From Bacteroidales bacterium (GTDB taxonomy: Bacteria; Bacteroidota; Bacteroidia; Bacteroidales; UBA7960), in NCBI GenBank assembly GCA_007132825.1, contig SLNX01000046.1, positions 1 to 5,388 of the forward strand: a stretch of DNA of 5,388 nucleotides, in the 5' to 3' direction. Shown in pieces: positions 5,173 through 5,388 of this stretch. Under the pieces are notes generated by a model, which saw only the letters and a list, made by a program, of their open reading frames with translations, made no database searches and was not told the DNA's origin. The position numbers and the translations under genes were made by a program. Within the stretch, counting starts at the first letter, position 1, and every line of letters starts with the position of its first letter.

Positions 5173-5388
5173 CTACATTCCAATGTCATCGGCGATCTCC
5201 TTCATGGCGTTTAGTGAGATTTCCACAAACTCCTGCAAGCTCAATCCAAGTTTCTCACACTCCATTATGGTTTCACGATTTACCGAAGCGGCAAAAGCTT
5301 TCTCTTTCATCCTTTTGGTTATTGATTTTGGTTTGACACTATTGACCTTTTTATCAGGATAAACCAAAGTTGTTGCAGTAATCAGACC
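5173..5388 (-). CDS. HD-superfamily (HDIG-type) hydrolase, C-terminal fragment cut by window edge
   Basis: The last 72 residues of a leftward gene are visible; the frame is open to the right edge and the N-terminal part lies outside. The fragment reads GLITATTLVYPDKKVNSV at its visible start and ends with MKEIADDIGM. This matches, as I recall it, the conserved C-terminus of a family of roughly 185-residue predicted HD phosphohydrolases, where a TGLIxAxxLxxPDKK stretch and a basic KSxxKRMKxKAFA stretch follow the metal-binding HD motifs. The metal-binding His and Asp residues are not in this fragment, so activity cannot be judged, and the natural substrate of the family is not known to me. The TTG at 5367 is not the start, since the homologous sequence continues upstream of it. 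Its stop (TAG) lies 4 bp from the stop of the convergent protease gene, so the two transcripts probably overlap unless the weak hairpin at 5137-5170 works. Confidence 0.75.
   Translation of the reverse strand, partial: GLITATTLVYPDKKVNSVKPKSITKRMKEKAFAASVNRETIMECEKLGLSLQEFVEISLNAMKEIADDIGM

Noticed and set aside
1..5388. Mobile element, CRISPR array, toxin-antitoxin pair, defence system or tRNA gene
   Set aside because: I looked for transposase-like proteins, long terminal repeats, spaced direct repeats, tRNA-like folds and pairs of small unknown genes and saw none; all large genes belong to known conserved families.

Overview
The window looks like chromosomal, housekeeping DNA from a member of the Bacteroidota (Bacteroidales/Marinilabiliales-like; the genus cannot be named from sequence alone). 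Three things point there. The protein sequences are of Bacteroidota type, including a short stand-alone glycogen/starch-synthase-like protein next to panC-panD. Several promoter-like sites fit the Bacteroidota pattern (TTG or TTTG, a gap of about 17-21 bases, then TAnnTTTG). Start codons lack clear Shine-Dalgarno sequences and have A-rich leaders instead.

Layout, left to right. Positions 1-128 hold a strong hairpin terminator and a promoter-like site, both oriented leftward. A leftward gene (956 to 129) encodes a 275-residue GT5 N-terminal-domain protein. A 167-bp divergent intergenic region (957-1123) separates it from the rightward genes. The rightward genes are panC (1124-1972), panD (1998-2342) and a flippase-like membrane protein (2352-3362), spaced 25 and 9 bp apart. 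After a 150-bp intergenic region with a hairpin and a promoter-like site, a second rightward unit encodes a membrane-anchored S41 (C-terminal processing) serine protease (3513-5168). Its stop lies 4 bp from the convergent stop of a leftward gene cut by the right edge, the C-terminus of an HD-superfamily hydrolase.

Functionally, PanD makes beta-alanine from aspartate and PanC joins it to pantoate to give pantothenate, the precursor of coenzyme A and acyl carrier protein. The flippase-like protein and the GT5-like protein appear, from memory, to be frequent neighbours of panCD in this phylum, but no biochemical link is shown. The protease and HD hydrolase look like independent units.

I see no mobile element, CRISPR array, tRNA, rRNA or defence cassette. 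The most notable points are a GT5-like protein that has lost the expected substrate motifs, a promoter-like element overlapping the panC stop codon that could drive panD separately, a 13-base sequence shared by that promoter and the divergent one, a forced TTG start for the flippase, and a leftward promoter-terminator pair at 18-141 that could give a short RNA of about 90 nt.
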